In this document: one piece after another, positions 10,892 to 26,389 of the stretch | Numbering within the stretch: position 1 is the stretch's first letter | Layout of the letters: the number at the start of each line of letters is the position of its first letter | Source of the DNA: Synaphobranchus kaupii | Lineage: Eukaryota > Chordata > Actinopteri > Anguilliformes > Synaphobranchidae | Assembly: GCA_029718625.1 (NCBI GenBank) | Contig: CM056380.1 | Location: forward strand, 112,660,302 to 112,724,301 | Direction: 5' to 3' | DNA length: 64,000 nucleotides | Position numbers and translations under genes: made by a program | The notes under the pieces: model-generated | Told to the model about the DNA's origin: nothing | The model's input: only the letters and a program-made list of their open reading frames with translations | Database searches by the model: none

Positions 10892-11195
10892 TAACGACTC
10901 CATGACTTGGACGCTTCGGATGGCAGGGGAGGGCTGAATCAGTGGCTTGTGACTCATTTAGTCTAGTTAATGACTCCATGACTCGGACGCTTCGGATGGC
11001 AGGGGAGTGCTGAATCAGTGACTTGTGACTCATTTAGACTAGTTAATGACTCCATGACTCGGACGCTTCAGAGGGGAGGGGAGGGCTGAATCAGTGACTT
11101 GTGACTCATTTAGTCTAGTTAATGACTCCATGACTCGGACGCTTCGGATGGGAGGGGAAGGCTGAAACAGTGACTTGTGACTCATTTAGACTAAT
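10892..11195. repeat. 76-bp minisatellite, 4 units, with AP-1-type motifs
   Basis: Four copies start at 10892, 10968, 11044 and 11120, exactly 76 bp apart. Each contains GACTCCATGACT, GGACGCTTC, a purine-rich GGGGAGGG-like segment and TTGTGACTCATTTAG. The AP-1 consensus TGACTCA falls at 10950, 11026, 11102 and 11178. Copies differ by only a few substitutions, so amplification was recent. Confidence 0.95.
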
Positions 11196-12340
11196 TGCGT
11201 TTTACAGGCAGTCGTTGCGTACTAAAATTCAAGTGGACGCCGAGGTGTTAAAGGATTGAAGCGTTTGTGTCACTACACTATGATGGGGCTTATTCATCAT
11301 TGCTGAAAAACCACTCTGGATAAAAAAAACACTCTGCACACTACAAAACATAAATTTACACATACACACATAAATATTGTTATAAACAATTCTACGTTCT
11401 ATTGCAAATATTAATAGTCTTCAAAGTTTCCCAGTTTCTTAATAACATATGGAGCTAAGTATATCTTTAGGTCATGTTACACATATTGCTTCCATAAACT
11501 AATGAAATAGGCCTCACTACAGCCGAGCAGTATTCATGTTTTGAAAGATTTAAAAACCACGCAACAGCACAACTACAGCATGGTTCTCTCCATATGAAAG
11601 TGCACGGCTCTCCCGTGAGCTGTACAGATATACCGTACAGTACATGATTTACCGAAACCAATTTAAAGCTAAACATATTTGCAAGGTTGCAACAGGAAAT
11701 AAGAATGAATAAATAAGTGGGAAAATTATTTATGATGTTATTCGCACCATCTGTTGGTACCTTCTCTGGTTTCTGTCTGTGGAAAGGACCCATTTGTTTG
11801 GGCCAGTCAGTGTTTTTATCACTACCTTTATTGCAAAAAACATTTCAAATTCAGAAAGAACTACTTAAATACTCATTAATATATATTAATGAACAAGAGA
11901 CCCAAATCCATTTTACCAATGTATGGTGTTTACAACTGTAAAAAAAGTGATTTCATTGGCACACATTCCTCAGGTTTCAGCAGTAGTGCATGTAGGAGAA
12001 AGGTCAAGAGAGGAAACAGAGCTCATATTGAGATATATCCAGTGATATAACTATATTTCACAGTATTATTATATATTATAGGTTCATTATACACACACGC
12101 ACATGGGCAAACACACACGCACACACACACACACACACAAAACTGAAAAAAATCTCTTAAAAAAAATTACTGGCTGAAATATCATCAATTATGGCATAAT
12201 CCGAGAGATGATATTAGTCACTTGTAGTCAGTCACTCTCTTCCACTGAAATTTCACTGTCTGATTAGTCACTCAAACAGGATAATTTTGTACAGCCCTGT
12301 TTACTTCCTACGCGGATCAGTTGTGTCTGTGGAAGTAGCT
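11196..12340. other. Non-coding, AT-rich
   Basis: Open frames near 11467-11793 (minus) and 11717-11941 (plus) overlap each other and lack recognisable domains. A CA-rich microsatellite stretch lies at about 12091-12139. Nothing else is supported. Confidence 0.45.
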
Positions 12341-13700
12341 GATCTTGGCAGTCACACAATTTGCTGTGGCTATGACTTATCTTACACTGTTGACTCTGGC
12401 TCCTGGAACACTTAACCACGATGACCAGGACCGCGGTAAGCTCGAAACGGTATCACAGCGCTTGGGGTTAAACGGACAGCTCGTTTCCCACGGTCATTCA
12501 AACGGGGGCGTGAAGAGACCGTTTAACCAGGGAATAGGCCGATTGCCAAAAACAAGCGGCAATGTCCAGCAGGCCTCCAGGACTAGTAAAAGAAAGCCAG
12601 GCCGCGGTGGAGCCTTTTCCCTTCAGCAGGGGCAAATCGAACTTTCCGCAGGATTTTAACGGAACGGTCTCGCTTAAGATTCCTCGGAATGTGTGAAGGC
12701 CAGGCGGATATGATGGGAATGTGGACGAGGCCTGTCACAAGGGCACAGGATGTTTTTCCCAGACAACAAAGGGAGCGTTTTTAGTCTCTGTCAGACCACA
12801 AGGAGAAAAAGCACGCAGTATCTAAAGAAAGCACAAAGACGAGATCGGGTTACCCAGCATGCATTTCTGCCTGCAGTATTCCTACTCATACGGAAAGATA
12901 ATTCACTCAGAGAGACAGATGCAAACAGAACATCCAAACACACAGGTACTGTACTGCCCACCTGTACCTTGGGACTTCACACACTCCTCCCCATCTAAAT
13001 GGGCCTATTGCCAAGCTGGTGAAAGCCCACAGATATCTGTGGTTTCAGTTAAATACATTACGTTTCCATCTCACAAACTTGACATTGTAAATCGACGCAA
13101 TTTGTAATTACATGGACCTTATCTGGCAGCAAAACCGAACAGGAGACCTAGAGAGAGTATACAGGCAGCATTCCTACCATTATAGACATATTCAGACCAA
13201 CATACACTCCTCTAATTGGCTTAATTTTTTTAAAATGTTTTTTTAATTTTTTTACATATAGTCAAACCTGCACTTTTCAGAACCTTGTATATCTGCTGTA
13301 ATTAAAGCCAGTTATCCAAACCTTTTAACCCTCAAATCAATAACCCTCTTGCGCCGAACAAGTTATTTTCTGTGCATCTGAAGAACACGGACAGATAAGG
13401 ACGCATTTAGAGAAGTTGTTCATTTGCGTCCACGGCCAGTGTTGCAACAGCTCGGCGGTAATTAGCCGTGTGCATGAGAGATGACATTAAGCAAATTAAA
13501 CAAATTGGGTGAGCAGCTTTCACTCAGAATCAGATTTCCCTTTGCTTGGCTGGAGTTGCTTGTGCTTGGCCGATTAATTGGCGTTTACTCGTTAATTAAA
13601 GGGGCTGGCGTCTGCTTCCTCGTTTGCACCTGTCTTGTGTTCAACAGCTCTCATGGGCCGCTGAACCCGGAGACGGAGAGAGCCGTGTTTTGAAGTATGA
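12341..13700. promoter_or_regulatory. Candidate regulatory block (unverified)
   Basis: Mixed-composition single-copy DNA. Particularly at 12440-12690 and 13430-13650 it has moderate GC, scattered CpG and homeodomain-type cores (GTAATTAGC, CGATTAATTGGC, TTAATTAAAG near 13457-13600). No coding domain was recognised in any frame. Assignment as conserved non-coding DNA is inference and needs cross-species alignment. Confidence 0.22.
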
Positions 13701-15656
13701 CAGACACGCATTAAACCCGGCTAATAAACAGCTTAATAAGGGACAGTTTTCTGCTAGAAAACCAGACTCCATTGTGTGGAGCACGCAGCCAAAAAAAAAA
13801 AAGACATCTATACTGAGATGCGCACATGCTCAAAGTACAATTGAAACTGCAGTTGCTGGGTAGCTCCTGGTCTACTGTGTGGATGGGCCCCACGGTGTGG
13901 TGTTATTTTGCCCGGTACCCTCGAAGGATGACGCTAGCATCACCCGGGGATGGGAGGGGGCTCGTCCGGGATGACAGAATCCTATCGTTCCCCTAGGTCC
14001 CTGATGTACGAAACGCAGTGCGATGAGAATTGTCAGCTGACATCACGTGCGTCAGAGGAGAGCTTGTGCTCATCTGCACTCCCCCGAATTCACGACCGCA
14101 ATGGCGGCAACGCTGGGTAATACCACCGGGCATCCCAAAGTGGGAGAAAAAGAAGAAAAACATGTGTTTTTGCATTACAAAGGTCAAAGGTCACTCTGTA
14201 CTTATATAAATAAATAAAATACAATTTTAAATCAGTCAGTGAATATATGAAATAAAACATGAGAGCTTTAGCTACCTGCCCTCTTGACAATGAGGCAGCC
14301 CAGTCAGTGGCCACACCAAGATAAGGTAAAACACGGGATTATGGGTAGGGAGTGCCAATAAAGAGTTTGAGTGGCTAACTATCATGTTTTTTATTTTTAT
14401 TAGTGTAATCTCCATAGGGATATAGGTACTTCTGAACAGCTATACATATGCATCACATCACCTGGATTTCCTCAATGCATACACTGAAAAAGCATACATT
14501 GTATTCATAACACTACCAGGCTGGGCACTAGTACTTGAATAACTGACTGCTTGGGTACTCAAAATACTTTCCACTTAAACATGATCACTTATTATAGAAA
14601 ATTTAATAAAATAGACATTTATTTTACAAATCATTACAAATTCAAGCTGTAAAAGATGGTAACTGGGCTATCTGCTTTGACAACTATATAAAATATAGAT
14701 TTAATAGTGATTAGCTGAGCCTAGTAGCACGCTAAATCTATGGTTTGATGCTTTAGTTCAATATCTGGCTGTAGGAGGATGCTGTGGTAAAACGTTTCGC
14801 TACAAGTTGATGCTGCGGCTGGGATTTAACATGTCAATAAATACATGCAGCATGTCAGACAATGTATCCTCATGAAAATAGACGGATAAGAGGATGCATG
14901 ATTTCTTGACATCAAAAATATTTTCTGATTTCACTTCCTCCCTTTCATTGTCTCAAATGTGTGAATATGAACCATCCATTCACAATGGGAGGTGCTTGGT
15001 GGGCTGAATATTTATTAAAGGGTTTGTAGAATATTCCAGGCTGCCATGGCAAATTACGGGCGTCAGATCGGACTGGCTGGCCTGAGATCACCCTCCAGAG
15101 ACGGGTGTCTCTCCACTGCAACAGGGGCCTCCTCTGGAAGTGTGCTAACACACACATCATCACCAGCGCGCCACTGATAATAATCCTCCAACACATCCTG
15201 AAAATTATTAATTAACACGACTCCGAGGTGGGATTAAATGAATATGCCGCTCCGATATTACTGTAACCGGCTACGCGGATCAAACAGCGGAGCCTCTGAG
15301 CCTAGGTAAACGGTGTTCAGCATTCAGCTCGCGCAGGTTAGCGTAGCATCGGGGCTTTCAGGCTTTAGCAGCCTCATAGAGAAAAGACAGGAATGTAATG
15401 TTCATTTAATTACACTCAAATGGGGGGGGGGTTTAGAAGATACGCGTGGAGACATTTGATTAGTAAGTGATTCACGGAACAATAGACTCAGTGGTATGGA
15501 AAGACAATGGAGTTCATTGTTCTAATTGAAAGTGTGAATAAGGTGAAGAACACTCTCTTAATAAATTGTTCACAGTCATTCCAGAATAACGGTAAAAAAA
15601 CGCACAGCTGTAAAAGTAAGCAGTCAGGATCCACAAAATCATTGCTTTATTAACTG
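13701..15656. other. Non-coding, no feature recognised
   Basis: Single-copy AT-rich sequence with short unsupported open frames on both strands and an A run near 13790. A G run lies near 15421. No transposon termini were found by eye. Confidence 0.4.
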
Positions 15657-15792
15657 TATGTGGTCATCTAGATCATTAAAATTCTGGGTATTAATTCTGG
15701 GTCCAAGTTTAAAGATCTCCCCTGGGATAAGATGCATGTTGTGGTTGATGGTATTTTCTTTTCTTTTTTAAACGAGAAACATCACTAGGGCG
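15657..15792. repeat. 137-bp direct repeat, left copy
   Basis: Starts TATGTGGTCATCTAGATC and ends AGAAACATCACTAGGG. The right copy lies at 16401-16537. The first 90 bases are nearly identical between copies; the second half differs by small substitutions and indels around GGTATTTTCTTTT. Both copies are in the same orientation and bracket a TIR element. Confidence 0.93.
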
Positions 15793-15795
15793 CAT

Positions 15796-16400
15796 GGGTG
15801 GATTCCAATCGCTTATTTTATCCGTCCTCTTCTCCTCAATCCTCGCCTGACCCGGAAATCGATCGAGGTTCGCCATCGTTAAGGACGTTCCAAACCACTA
15901 AATGCTCCTCGGAGGAGCAAGGAGTGGGGGATGAGGAGGCTCCCGGAGGATGCTTCAGTGAGGAAACACAAGTGTAGCCATTGCGGAAGCCTTTTCTCAG
16001 AACGCGTGTCGTGTGTAAATTATCCACTACTCTTCATATATGCCATGTCGCAGACACACCCCTACACAGATGCAATTTTACTGTTCCTTTCCATTTATTA
16101 TAAAGCGCTAATCCATAATGGCACTAACTAACAAAAGCACCGTTTATTCATAAAAAATAAGCTAAAAAGCATTATAGTTAAGCACATTATAGTGAGCATA
16201 TTATGACGCTAACGCTTGATTGGGCAAGGACGTTCCATTTGCCTAATGGATGTTGCCTCGTTTCCTCCATCCTCGTATCAGATCCTTGCATCCTTTCCTC
16301 CTGTCCTCTGTTGGGCGAAGCTAAGGAGCAAGGAAAGGACAGGAGGAAAGGACGTGAGGAAAGGGTGCAAGGAGTGAAAATAAGTGATTGGAATGAACCC
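15796..16400. mobile_element. TIR element, about 605 bp, between direct repeats
   Basis: The left end GGGTGGATTCCAATCGCTTA pairs with the reverse complement of the right end, GGGTTCATTCCAATCACTTA. The pyrimidine-rich sub-terminal zones (TCCTCC-type left, GGAGGA-type right) are also inverted. A second internal copy of such sequence near 15880-15960 and 16225-16310 gives an inverted internal structure. There is no transposase frame. It resembles the non-autonomous element at 3928-4190 in having a CAAT-containing end and TCCTCC sub-termini. Confidence 0.65.
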
Positions 16401-16537
16401 TATGTGGTCATCTAGATCATTAAAATTCTGGGTATTAATTCTGGGTCCAAGTTTAAAGATCTCCCCTGGGATAGGATATGGTATGCTTGTTGAGGTCGAA
16501 GGTATTTTCTTTTTTTAACGAGAAACATCACTAGGGG
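16401..16537. repeat. 137-bp direct repeat, right copy
   Basis: Same sequence family and orientation as 15657-15792, starting immediately after the right TIR. It ends in AACATCACTAGGGG. The near-identity points to a local duplication that happened recently relative to the surrounding single-copy DNA. Confidence 0.93.
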
Positions 16538-16637
16538 GGAAAGAATTGAATATGAAGAGGAGAAAATGAATATCTCCCATTTCACTTACATTGCTCTCTG
16601 AGTAATTTATTTGCATTTAAGAAGAAACTGAGAAGAA

Positions 16638-16715
16638 ATGCACTATGGGATTTCTGACTCTCTTACCGATCCGGAGCTCATTTGGAGCCAGAGAGCCGGC
16701 AATCCCATAGTGCAT
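16638..16715. repeat. Inverted repeat (hairpin)
   Basis: Left arm TGCACTATGGGATT...CTCTCT and right arm AGAGAGCC...AATCCCATAGTGCA are reverse complements apart from a few mismatches, with arms of about 25 bp and a loop of about 27 bp. It could be a small foldback element or a structured RNA if transcribed. Confidence 0.8.
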
Positions 16716-20160
<3,445 letters not shown>

Positions 20161-20780
20161 AGTGGAAGATACGCGCTACGGAGAGAGAGAACGGGGCGGC
20201 GGGGAAAAAGGACGTCGACGTTTTTTTTTTTTCCCGGCGACTCGACGCGCCGCCGCAGAAGAAGCCCGCATCAAGGTCTGTTCCCGCCACGGCGGTCGGG
20301 CCGTTTGCGTGATTTATCGGGTGAGGAAAGCGCGCTGATAAATTTTAACTGCGCCTCCTCTGCTCGCGGGCAAGCCGCCTTGTCAATAACGAAGCTCGGG
20401 CCGCCATAATGAAAAGTGTGAGAGCTGAGGGGCTGAGCGTTTATTTACGAGCCGCCGCAGCGTCGCGGGGGGAGGATTTATCCTGCCTTCTCACGCACCC
20501 TTCCGAAAAAAATACCCCCTCCAAACCGGTCGGAGGGGGAGCAGAGATTGCATCCATATGTCCGTAACCCAATGGCACCTTTTCCACAGTGCAGGCGGAT
20601 TTCTGGTTAATCAAAGAAAGCGTTCGGTTGTTTACATACAGCCACAGCTTTGATTATGATCAATTAAAGAGCCGGTTTTGTGAGGGCAAGCCCATTTGGC
20701 GATTACTTCGACCTCGGGTTGTGATTGGGTGGGTGTTACGTGCCCGATTTTGCATGGGCACTGCAAATTAACACCGTATT
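20161..20780. promoter_or_regulatory. CpG-rich segment then candidate regulatory DNA
   Basis: 20161-20500 is GC- and CpG-rich with a T run at about 20220-20232. From 20600 the DNA holds two TCF/LEF consensus sites, ATCAAAG at 20610-20616 and CTTTGAT at 20648-20654, next to a CAATTAAAG stretch. No domain-bearing frame is present. A regulatory role is inferred from motif content. Confidence 0.3.
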
Positions 20781-23700
20781 ATACAACATAATGCTAACTG
20801 TTGCCACACAGGCTAACAAGTGCTATAAACAATTAGGGCCAAAGAAAATTATCGACATTTTCAGGTTTTGCGTTCTTTCCCCTCAGATTTTATTGGTGTC
20901 GTTTGTTCTCGTAAAAAAAAAAAAAAAGAGCAAAATTATAAACATTCTGTCGTATTTTCTTCTTGTTGCCTCATTTACATGGGAACGCACATAATTTATA
21001 AGCACAGCTACCGATCGGAGACTGTTTCTCCGTCAAAAAAAAAAAAAAAAAACGCGAAACAGTTGTAACATTTATGACGCAGCAGCACTTCTGTTGCCGT
21101 TTTTATTTTATAAACCTCTAACTTTAATCATGACTTGCCAAGCAAAGGCAAGAAACTGTTCCTTCCCCTCTCCGTTACTCTCTCTGGCACTCTCAACTGA
21201 GATAATGCCACATCATGTGCAATGCATTGCTGTTCTTTCATTAGGAGATAAACACTTTGCCAGGCGTTTGTTCCATTAAAACCGAAAATGTAAAAACACC
21301 CTCCGAATTTGGCGCGCACAACAGTACTTCTTTCTGTTAAAAAGATCCCATTACCGTGGCTGGCAAAAACCCACAAACATAGCGCAAACTCGAGGCACCA
21401 TTACTGGAGCACCACGGATGAAGCCTTTAACCTCCAGCAGACGCGAGCGGTCCCACGCGCTTCCAAATATCTGCGTCGCAGTCCGTCCAGCTCAGGGCTT
21501 TCAGGAAGGTGTCTGACCTGCATCTCAGAGCCACTCATTCTCACTTCCATTAATTGATGTTGCAGCAGTATCCCTCTCTGACGGGGGGAGAGGAGGAGAT
21601 CATTTAACACCTCACACACCCCCCCCAAACACAGTGCTGGCCTGAACCCTGCGCACCCTAAGCCCCCCCCCCCCTCACCCCACACCCCCACTGCAGCTTC
21701 ACTGTGGAAATTTATAAGGGATGGACGTGTCTTTCGCTCCACCTCCATAAGTCAATGTTATGGCCCGGAGAAGGGAACGGGCTTTAGCAGCTCGCCCTGA
21801 CAGGAGGATTTTTATTGGTCTCCCTCCCTTGGCCTCACAAACTCCAGCAACAAACACCGCGAGACCGAGCGCGCGGCCGTCGACAGATTAACGGCCGCTG
21901 AGAGAGTCTGTTTGGCCATGTACTTTCCATCAAATATTAGAAAATTTTGCCATGCCAGTCAACTTGAAAATGTTGATCATTTTATTTTTTGCCCTAGTTG
22001 TTTATAGCACTTGTTAGCCTGCGTGGTAAAGGTTAGCATATGTTGTCTAATACGGTGTTAATTAAAAAGTTCTCCCCATGCTAAACCGGGCACGTAAAAT
22101 CCTGAAAAACCCAACGGCCGACCAATCACAAACCGAGGTCCAAGAAATCGGCAATAGGCTCGGCCGCGCAAAACCTGGCGCTCGTCATCGCCTGCACCAA
22201 AATGCAAAGGTCTCGTTTAACCTTAAGGTTGCTAGACTGCTTTTCCAAATATTTTCCGGTAATAACTGTACATACAGAATTATGACTGGCTGGTCAACAT
22301 AACTGGTCTGAGGGAAAACATCTGAGAAAGGTTTGTGGTTGTCTTCTTGTTGTTTTTCATTGGCTCAGATTATCACATTAATAAACACCTGTCAAAAATA
22401 TATGTATTTTAATAATTTCTTAGCACAAGGGACATTCGATTGCAATATGAATGGTGTGGCCTTAGCTTTCTTGGGTTTACCAATGACAAAAAAACAACAA
22501 CAAAAAAAAACAGTATTATCAATATCCAGCCACCCGTCTTCAAATTATAGTGTACCGTTCAATTCTAAGATACAGCATTCTTAATCAAAAAGGTTTTATT
22601 TTAATATCAGTAATCAAATAACAGAATACAAGCTTGAAATGAACAAATAAAAACGCAATGCAATATGTGTATATGTAGTGGATTACTCACAGATGATATA
22701 AAAAGAGGCATAAATCATCTGAAGAGACCGTGCTCACTCATACTGAATGGCCAGAAAACTACGCATTGTGTCTGTTTGAAATTAACCACAATGATTTGCA
22801 TAGCCTGCGCTTGTAGGTTTAAGGCAGTTCACGGAAAGTTGCAACTGAACGGTCACTGGAAACAACTCGGAGGATGTAATTTGCAAACCAACGCCGTGTC
22901 AGCCGTAGGGAATTCTAATGATTAACAAGTTAACGCATCAAGATCAAAAGGTTCGGTTCCACCAATCAGCATCGAGAACTGCAGGAAGGTAACCTGAAAC
23001 ACCTGTGCTAAATCCCGCCCAGTAAAACAGACACACTGTACAGTCTGTCTCAAACCTAGTACCTTTCTGTATATCCTAGCAGAAACCTGAGCCCATTGCC
23101 ATCAAGGATTCCCACTAGAGTGAGGGCTACAGCATTGCCCAAGCCACTCACGAGCACACGCACACACAAAATATATCATTTTCACACCATGGTTCTCCAT
23201 GCCCTTGATGGTGCTGCATCAAGGTTTCTGAAGTATTTATTTTCTGACACAATAATAACTTAAACTTGACAGAAAAAAAAAAACATTGGCTCAAAAAAAA
23301 AATTTAATTTTTATTTTTTGCACTTTCCATCCCCTCTGCCAACAGTTTCAGCTAAAGAAATTTTTGTTTCTTTTTGTTTTTTGCATTGTATAATTAACAT
23401 TGTGCCAGAGTCTGCATTGCTGGAAGTGCTCAACATGCCTTAATGACCCAGTAATAGTGTAGCTGTCATGTTTAGGATGGCCCTGCTTTTACAAGGCAAA
23501 CTCGAGCTGTGTCCTTTTCCTCTCTGTGGATTTCCAACTCAACAGCTCAGAGATCAGAGGCCAGGGATGCCAGTTAGTTCATCACACTTAGAAGAAAATC
23601 TCAAATTCATTGATTTTTTTGTTTTTTTTGTTTTAACCTTTTGGTCATGTTCCACTTTTCCACTCTCTCTCTCTCTCTGGAAACGTCTCTCTCCTCTTTG

Positions 23701-25265
23701 GTAGAGGCTAAGTGAGTTAAATGTATAATAACAGTAATGAAAGCACGCCATTGCAATCTATATTCATAGACTATTAGGGACGAAGGCTGAGGCCAATGTT
23801 TTAAAGCAGTACGGCACGTGAGAAGCAAAGACCGTGGTCTTTAAATGTGTAGGCCCTAGACAAGCTAGCCAATGGGGAGGGTGGATGAAGGTCACGATAA
23901 CAGACCTGGGGAGAGGTAGCGACCACCGACTGAGGGGGGTTGGGTAGTGGGTACTGATCTCGGTCCGGGGGTTGGGGGGACCAGTCGAACAGTGTTCGGT
24001 TGTCCCCCTCAGACGGTTGGCACTCCCCCAGACGGATGCTACCTGAGGCGACCGCCTATGTCGCCTACGCCTAGAACCGGCCCTGGCCGAACGTTCCAGA
24101 GAGTTCCATTTCCAGTCACCTCGGAGTCTCCTTCTCTGCAAGTGAAAATACACGCGGCTGACAGACCGCAGTATTTTTTATTTTTTTAAAAACGCTCTCA
24201 ATTTGCAAACTTGGATCAAGTCATTGAGGAGACATTAATTGGGGGGAGGGGGTGGGGGCAAAATAAAACTTTGGGTTACATTTCACTCAGAAATACCAAC
24301 AACCTTTAACTAAGCAACGTCAACGAGCTGAACCCCAGAGTCCAACGTCGATGAATCAGAACTCCAGAGAGGAGCAGAGAGAGAGAGAGAGATTTTGTAA
24401 ATGTTATCCGACCCCCAGCTCTATTTTCACTGGAGAAGAAGGCACAGTGTGGCGGGTCATTAGTAATCAGCCGGTGCAAGCCGAGCGCTCGGCGAAACAA
24501 CGGCGTCCATGCATCACCCAGCTGGGGTCTTCACACGCCGGCCGAGGTGAGCCCCCCGCACCCTTAAAAATGTATCAGGGGCACCGCGGAAACTGTATTT
24601 AAAAACAATCCCTTACGGGAGTTTCAGAACTAATAGCCCTCATCATCTAGAGCACATTGGAGTTGTAGCAAAAGAAAATATAGAGTGGAGGCTTTTTACA
24701 AGAAGTTCATTTGAAAACATCAAGACAACGGTTACATAATAGTCAGTGTTTTGCATACCATTTCAACACCAGTGGAGAACCGCTCCAGGAAGCAGGAGGA
24801 GGAGTGTTACGCCAGGTTACCTCATATTTCTTCATTGGCCAATTATTTCTTCACGGGCTAAGCTGGTCTAACACTCAGAGAGGAGGTTTTCCTTCTAATT
24901 AATGTTTTACCTGATGACTAATGGAACGACCACAACTTCAATACAACCATTAGATACGTTACAGATTATAACGGCAGAGATTAAGTCGGCTCATTAAGGG
25001 TCATCATCACCAATCAGTTCCCATCCTGAATGTATCGCTGACTAACATCAGCCAGCTAGCCAACCTGAGCAAGCTAATGTTAGCTTGCAAGCTACCTAGA
25101 TAGATTTGCTTGTTTAATATTCATTTTTGATTTGACATTGGTTGAAATTAGCCAGTGTTCCACAGTTGTTGCCAATAGTCAGATAGATAACTAACCTTAT
25201 TCCCAGATCAAGATAATTTATCGTATAGTGTCCTATTGCTTTTAGAAAAAAATGTTCTCGTCAGA
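20781..25265. other. Mostly single-copy non-coding DNA
   Basis: A long stretch with A runs (near 20913, 21036, 23273, 23297), C runs near 21662, a (CT)n run at 23660-23680 and (GA)n at about 24375-24391. GC-rich patches at 21400-21900 and 23880-24130 carry overlapping unsupported frames. A short palindrome, GCAAGCTAATGTTAGCTTGC, lies at about 25069-25088. I recognise no gene, RNA or complete transposon. Confidence 0.4.
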
Positions 25266-25279
25266 TATGCATTCTAAAT

Positions 25280-25302
25280 CCCCCCCCCCCCCCCCCCCCC
25301 CG
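25280..25302. repeat. Poly-C tract
   Basis: About 22 consecutive C bases followed by GG. It is one of the longest homopolymer C runs in the window. Confidence 0.9.
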
Positions 25303-25390
25303 GTAATTTAAGAAATTGTGGGCTCCCCGAGCCAACCATTTTATGAGCTGGCAATCCAGAAATGCCCAAGAGGAAACAGTATTAGATTCC

Positions 25391-25510
25391 ATTACATTAA
25401 TTCAGCAGAGACTCTCTTACCCAGAGTACCTTGCAATGGAAGAGATCACAGCTGCATTCCCCAAAGTTACACGAGCAACAGTGCTAGATGCGGTTAGCAT
25501 TAGCAACATA
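25391..25510 (-). mobile_element. Degraded antisense SINE/LINE tail
   Basis: ATTACATTAATTCAGCAGAG, followed by ACTCTCTTACCCAGAGTACC, resembles the reverse complement of the fish V-SINE/HAmo 3' module (CTCTGGATAAGAGCGTCTGC then AAATG and a GTAAT tail) seen intact at 10040-10088. It has clear divergence, so it is an old fragment. Identification rests on that internal comparison plus memory of the family. Confidence 0.45.
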
Positions 25511-26130
25511 CACAGCTGACAAATGGGTAAAACCAAACTCCATTTAAATTTTACGTTGATATTCACAACGTCATATACAAACCAAAATAATTCACATTAT
25601 ACTCTAGAATATTCCATTAAACCACAAATAAAAAAATAAAAAAACTACAAATCACAGAAGGGGGTTTTCCAAGATACATGTCCTCTCCATGACCAGTGAA
25701 ATAGACCAGAAGTCAGTCTGAGGCATTTAGCTTCATAACAAGCCCACAATATGCTCTATTCAGTGTGGCTACACAGACAGTGTGTATATAGGGTATGCAT
25801 GCATTGATCCTAACTGGGCAAAAGGCCCCAATGTAATGAAACCAAAGAACCAATCAAACATGCTTCTGTTTTCCAAAGGCCAGAGATTTTCCTTGGTACT
25901 AATGTCACAGAACAGTCTTGAAGTGGAACGCATTTGCCCACAGTCTTGCTTTGTTGGGGTAAATATTTCTTACAGTATTGAGGTAGAAAGTGTGCTGGTC
26001 TCATCTGGCCATGAAGGACGAGTAGAGAGTAGAGAGTAGAGAGAGACAAACAGGGAAAGAGGGGGAAAATTTCACTCAAGACTCTGCTTTTCTCTCGATC
26101 TTGTGGAGAACGACAGAGGGTCCTGTCAAC
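25511..26130. other. Non-coding, no feature recognised
   Basis: Single-copy sequence ending in a short GAGTAGA repeat near 26020-26044. The long minus-strand frame crossing 25810-26637 passes through the CCAAT array and a CpG-rich zone and has no domain, so it is not called. Confidence 0.4.
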
Positions 26131-26151
26131 ACAACAGCAAGCACCCCCCCC

Positions 26152-26292
26152 CCCAATCAGAACAACAGTAGCCCCCCCACCCCCAATCACCCAATCAGAA
26201 CAACAGTAGCCAAACCTCCCCCAATCAGAACAACAGTAGCCAAACCTCCCCCAATCAGAACAACAGTAGCCAAACCTCCCCCAATCAGAGCA
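26152..26292. repeat. 30-bp tandem array with CCAAT boxes
   Basis: Unit CCAATCAGAACAACAGTAGC then CAAACCTCCC. CCAATCAG occurs at 26153, 26191, 26221, 26251 and 26281, with a CCAATCAC at 26183. The last three or four units are near-identical and 30 bp apart. CCAATCAG matches the NF-Y core. The array lies about 100 bp upstream of a CpG-rich segment. Confidence 0.93.
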
Positions 26293-26389
26293 AAGATACA
26301 GGGACAGGATGCTTGAAGACGCACACCCACTGCACTCTCTCTCTCTCCAGAATGATTTCCTGCCATTTATAAGACGGTAATCGGCGGCT

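Noticed and set aside
15657..16537. Small LTR retrotransposon (TRIM) with 137-bp LTRs
   Set aside because: The direct repeats lack TG...CA ends, no primer-binding site or polypurine tract is visible, and the interior has its own terminal inverted repeats.
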